Made by a program: the position numbers and the translations under genes. Shown in pieces: positions 62,315-64,000 of a stretch of DNA of 64,000 nt. Positions within the stretch are counted from its first letter, which is position 1. The number at the start of each line of letters is the position of its first letter. The notes below the pieces were generated by a model. That model was not told the DNA's origin and made no database searches. It was given only the letters and a program-made list of their open reading frames with translations. Source of the stretch: Chryseobacterium takakiae (GTDB taxonomy: Bacteria; Bacteroidota; Bacteroidia; Flavobacteriales; Weeksellaceae); assembly GCF_900129385.1 (NCBI RefSeq), contig NZ_FQVO01000006.1, positions 170,434-234,433 on the forward strand. Direction: 5' to 3'.

Positions 62315-63835
62315 ATGTCTAAAATTTGGACCAAGAAACCGATGAGTGCTTTCGAAAATGATATGAAAAGCAGTCAGCTCAAAAGAGTTCTCGGTAAATG
62401 GAGTCTCACAGCTATCGGGATCGGTGCTATCATTGGAGGAGGAATTTTCGTACTTACAGGTACCGGAGCTTACTACCATGCAGGACCTGCATTAGCCATT
62501 TCTTTTATCATTGCGGGAATCGCTTGTATTTTCGCTGCATTATGTTATTCTGAATTTGCTTCCATACTTCCTGTGGAAGGATCTGCGTATGCGTATGCTT
62601 ACGGAACAGTGGGAGAGATATTTGCCTGGATCATCGGCTGGGGGCTCATCCTTGAGTATGCCATGGGATCCATGACGGTGGCTGTTTCATGGTCCGGCTA
62701 TTTTAACAAACTTCTCAAAATGTTCGGTATCCATTTACCCGAATATCTTACATCCGATCCTGCCAGTTATACAGGGGAAGGTTTTTCAATGAATTTACCG
62801 GCTTTCCTTATTGTTTTATTTGTGATCGGGATTCTGATCAAAGGAACAAAAGAGGCTGCTAAAACCAATAATCTTATTGTAATCATGAAAGTTTCGGCAG
62901 TATTATTCGTGATTATTGCCGGAGTGTTTTTTATCAACACTTCTAATTGGGATCCTTTTATCCCTGCACAAAAAATGGTGATGGAAGGTGATAAAATGAA
63001 AGAGGCTTACGGCATCCAGGGAATTGTTTCCGGAGCTGCTGCCATATTCTTTGCTTATATCGGTTTTGATGCGGTTTCCACTCAGGCAGGTGAAGCTATT
63101 AATCCTAAAAAAGATGTACCTTTCGCTATCATTGTTTCATTGTTGGTTTGTACAGGCCTTTATATTCTGGTATCTCTTGTTTTAACAGGGATGATGCATT
63201 ATTCGGATTTTGATCCTCAGGGAAAATATCCTGACGCTATTAAAGCCCCGGTTGCTTATGCATTTGAAATCGCAGGACAGGGCTGGGCAGGATACATCAT
63301 TACCATTGCTGCAACCGTAGGTTTGATTTCTGTATTGATGGTTATGATTATGGGGCAGTCAAGAATTTTCCTTGGAATGTCTAAAGACGGGCTTATTCCT
63401 AAAATGTTCAGCGATGTTCATCCTGTAAGAAAAACACCTGCGAAAAGCTTAATGCTTTTAGGAATTGTGATTGCTACGATTGCTGCTTTAACGCCAATCA
63501 GCAAACTTGCGGATATGACCAGCTTTGGTACCCTTTTCGCCTTTACCATGGTATGTGTTGCCGTTTGGATTCTCAGAAAAAAAGAACCGAATCTGCCAAG
63601 ATCATTTAAAGTACCGGCACTACCTGTTATTGCAACATTAGGAATCTGTATCAACGTTTACCTGATCTGGAATCTTAGCCATGAAGCAAAATACCTTTCA
63701 ATGGGCTGGCTGGCCTTAGGGGTTTTAATTTATTTCACCTACAGTCTCAAAAACAGTAAACTTCATAAGGTGGGCTACGGCGAAACGTTCAAAGCAGAGC
63801 AGGAGCCATTGGAAAAACCTGATTTAGATTTATAA
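62315..63835 (+). CDS. APC-family amino acid permease (cationic/CAT-like)
   Basis: The 506-residue protein has about 12 membrane segments. The APC first-helix motif is LTAIGIGAIIGGGIFVLTGTGA at about residues 31-52, and YSEFASILPVEGSAYAYAYG is at about residues 76-95. The layout is that of the bacterial CAT/YhdG branch, which takes up amino acids by proton symport or exchange. The specific substrate is unknown. Promoter not identified. A hairpin at 63855-63882 follows the stop codon. Confidence 0.93.
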   Translation: MSKIWTKKPMSAFENDMKSSQLKRVLGKWSLTAIGIGAIIGGGIFVLTGTGAYYHAGPALAISFIIAGIACIFAALCYSEFASILPVEGSAYAYAYGTVGEIFAWIIGWGLILEYAMGSMTVAVSWSGYFNKLLKMFGIHLPEYLTSDPASYTGEGFSMNLPAFLIVLFVIGILIKGTKEAAKTNNLIVIMKVSAVLFVIIAGVFFINTSNWDPFIPAQKMVMEGDKMKEAYGIQGIVSGAAAIFFAYIGFDAVSTQAGEAINPKKDVPFAIIVSLLVCTGLYILVSLVLTGMMHYSDFDPQGKYPDAIKAPVAYAFEIAGQGWAGYIITIAATVGLISVLMVMIMGQSRIFLGMSKDGLIPKMFSDVHPVRKTPAKSLMLLGIVIATIAALTPISKLADMTSFGTLFAFTMVCVAVWILRKKEPNLPRSFKVPALPVIATLGICINVYLIWNLSHEAKYLSMGWLALGVLIYFTYSLKNSKLHKVGYGETFKAEQEPLEKPDLDL

Positions 63836-63854
63836 AAAATATAACTTAAAGAGG

Positions 63855-63882
63855 CCGTCTCACAACTGAGGCGGTTTTTTTT
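63855..63882 (+). terminator. hairpin with T-run after the permease gene (terminator or IS end)
   Basis: CCGTCTC (63855-63861) pairs with GAGGCGG (63868-63874), one wobble pair, followed by eight T. It could terminate the permease transcript or be part of the IS left end. Confidence 0.6.
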
Positions 63883-63943
63883 ATTAAAAAAGTTGTAACA
63901 TTTGTGAGTATTTTGTATATTTATCTGGTAATCAGTCATATAT

Positions 63944-64000
63944 ATGGGATTTAGACATTATAATCAAAATCAGCTGGTTTTGTTTCCGCACACTTTTGAG
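63944..64000 (+). CDS. 5' end of an IS1182-family transposase gene (partial)
   Basis: ATG at 63944 opens a frame that reads MGFRHYNQNQLVLFPHTFE to the window edge. The HYNQNQxxLFP motif is characteristic of the N-terminus of IS1182/IS5-like transposases in Bacteroidota, by recollection. Only 19 codons are seen, so the family call is tentative. Confidence 0.6.
   Translation, partial: MGFRHYNQNQLVLFPHTFE

Larger units (their letters stand above)
63851..64000 (+). mobile_element. left part of an IS1182-like insertion sequence, cut by the window edge
   Basis: A transposase-like frame opens at 63944 and runs off the window. The GAGGCCGTCTCACAACTGAG stretch at 63851-63870 recalls terminal inverted repeats of IS1182-type elements, but the true end cannot be fixed without the right end. 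Confidence 0.55.

Overview
The window reads as a chromosomal segment of a Flavobacteriia-type Bacteroidota, most like Chryseobacterium or a close relative in the Weeksellaceae. The evidence is AT-rich DNA, SusC/SusD pairs, a type IX secretion sorting tail, lipoproteins with short lipoboxes, promoters of the Bacteroidota type (TTG, about 19-21 nt, TAnnTTTG), and almost no Shine-Dalgarno motifs. No rRNA, tRNA or CRISPR array was seen.

Layout. 1-3043: a partial gene, a small membrane protein and metG (reverse strand). 3372-15918: a starch/maltodextrin utilisation locus in one direction: SusC, SusD, a SusE-like lipoprotein, a GH97 alpha-glucosidase, a DoxX-like protein, a small lipoprotein, a GH13 amylase, an NTF2-like protein and an SLC45-like sugar transporter. 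16192-24359: the branched-chain amino acid genes ilvE-ilvD-ilvB-ilvN-ilvC-ilvA. Ahead of them is a leader with a 17-residue Ile/Leu/Val peptide, an antiterminator and a terminator. 24465-25940: pirin and an FMN reductase. 25960-33258: late purine genes purM, purN, purH, purD and guaA, separated by hairpin-rich repeats, with a promoter / small ORF / terminator cassette ahead of purM. 33310-41014: a GNAT-amidohydrolase fusion, a 750-bp gene-poor stretch with a good promoter, a pair of helix-turn-helix proteins, an ABC1 kinase, a divergent HxlR regulator / F420-type oxidoreductase pair, and a DEAD-box-type helicase. 41063-47336: reverse-strand genes of mixed role, including a TPR protein, an SGNH hydrolase, a YqhD-like dehydrogenase, several secreted proteins and a DUF4062 protein. 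47455-56201: ppc, a lipoprotein, a T9SS-exported subtilase, a DegT aminotransferase, a RAYT element, galE and a cytidylyltransferase. 56246-62149: reverse-strand outer-membrane receptor, mltG, dapF, an Asn/Gly-rich lipoprotein and pnuC. 62315-64000: an amino acid permease, then the start of an IS1182-like transposase cut by the window edge.

The most interesting material is non-coding or mobile: (1) the complete ilv attenuator; (2) a RAYT transposase gene bounded by a perfect 34-bp inverted repeat made of two small palindromes, with solitary sequences of the same design elsewhere in the window; (3) a family of two-hairpin repeats with GAA loops and differing but complementary arms, each placed just ahead of a gene in the purine region; (4) the purM-proximal small transcript cassette; (5) several promoters whose -7 box lies only 4-5 nt from the start codon. 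All functional statements rest on reading the sequence and on family knowledge; no database search was run.
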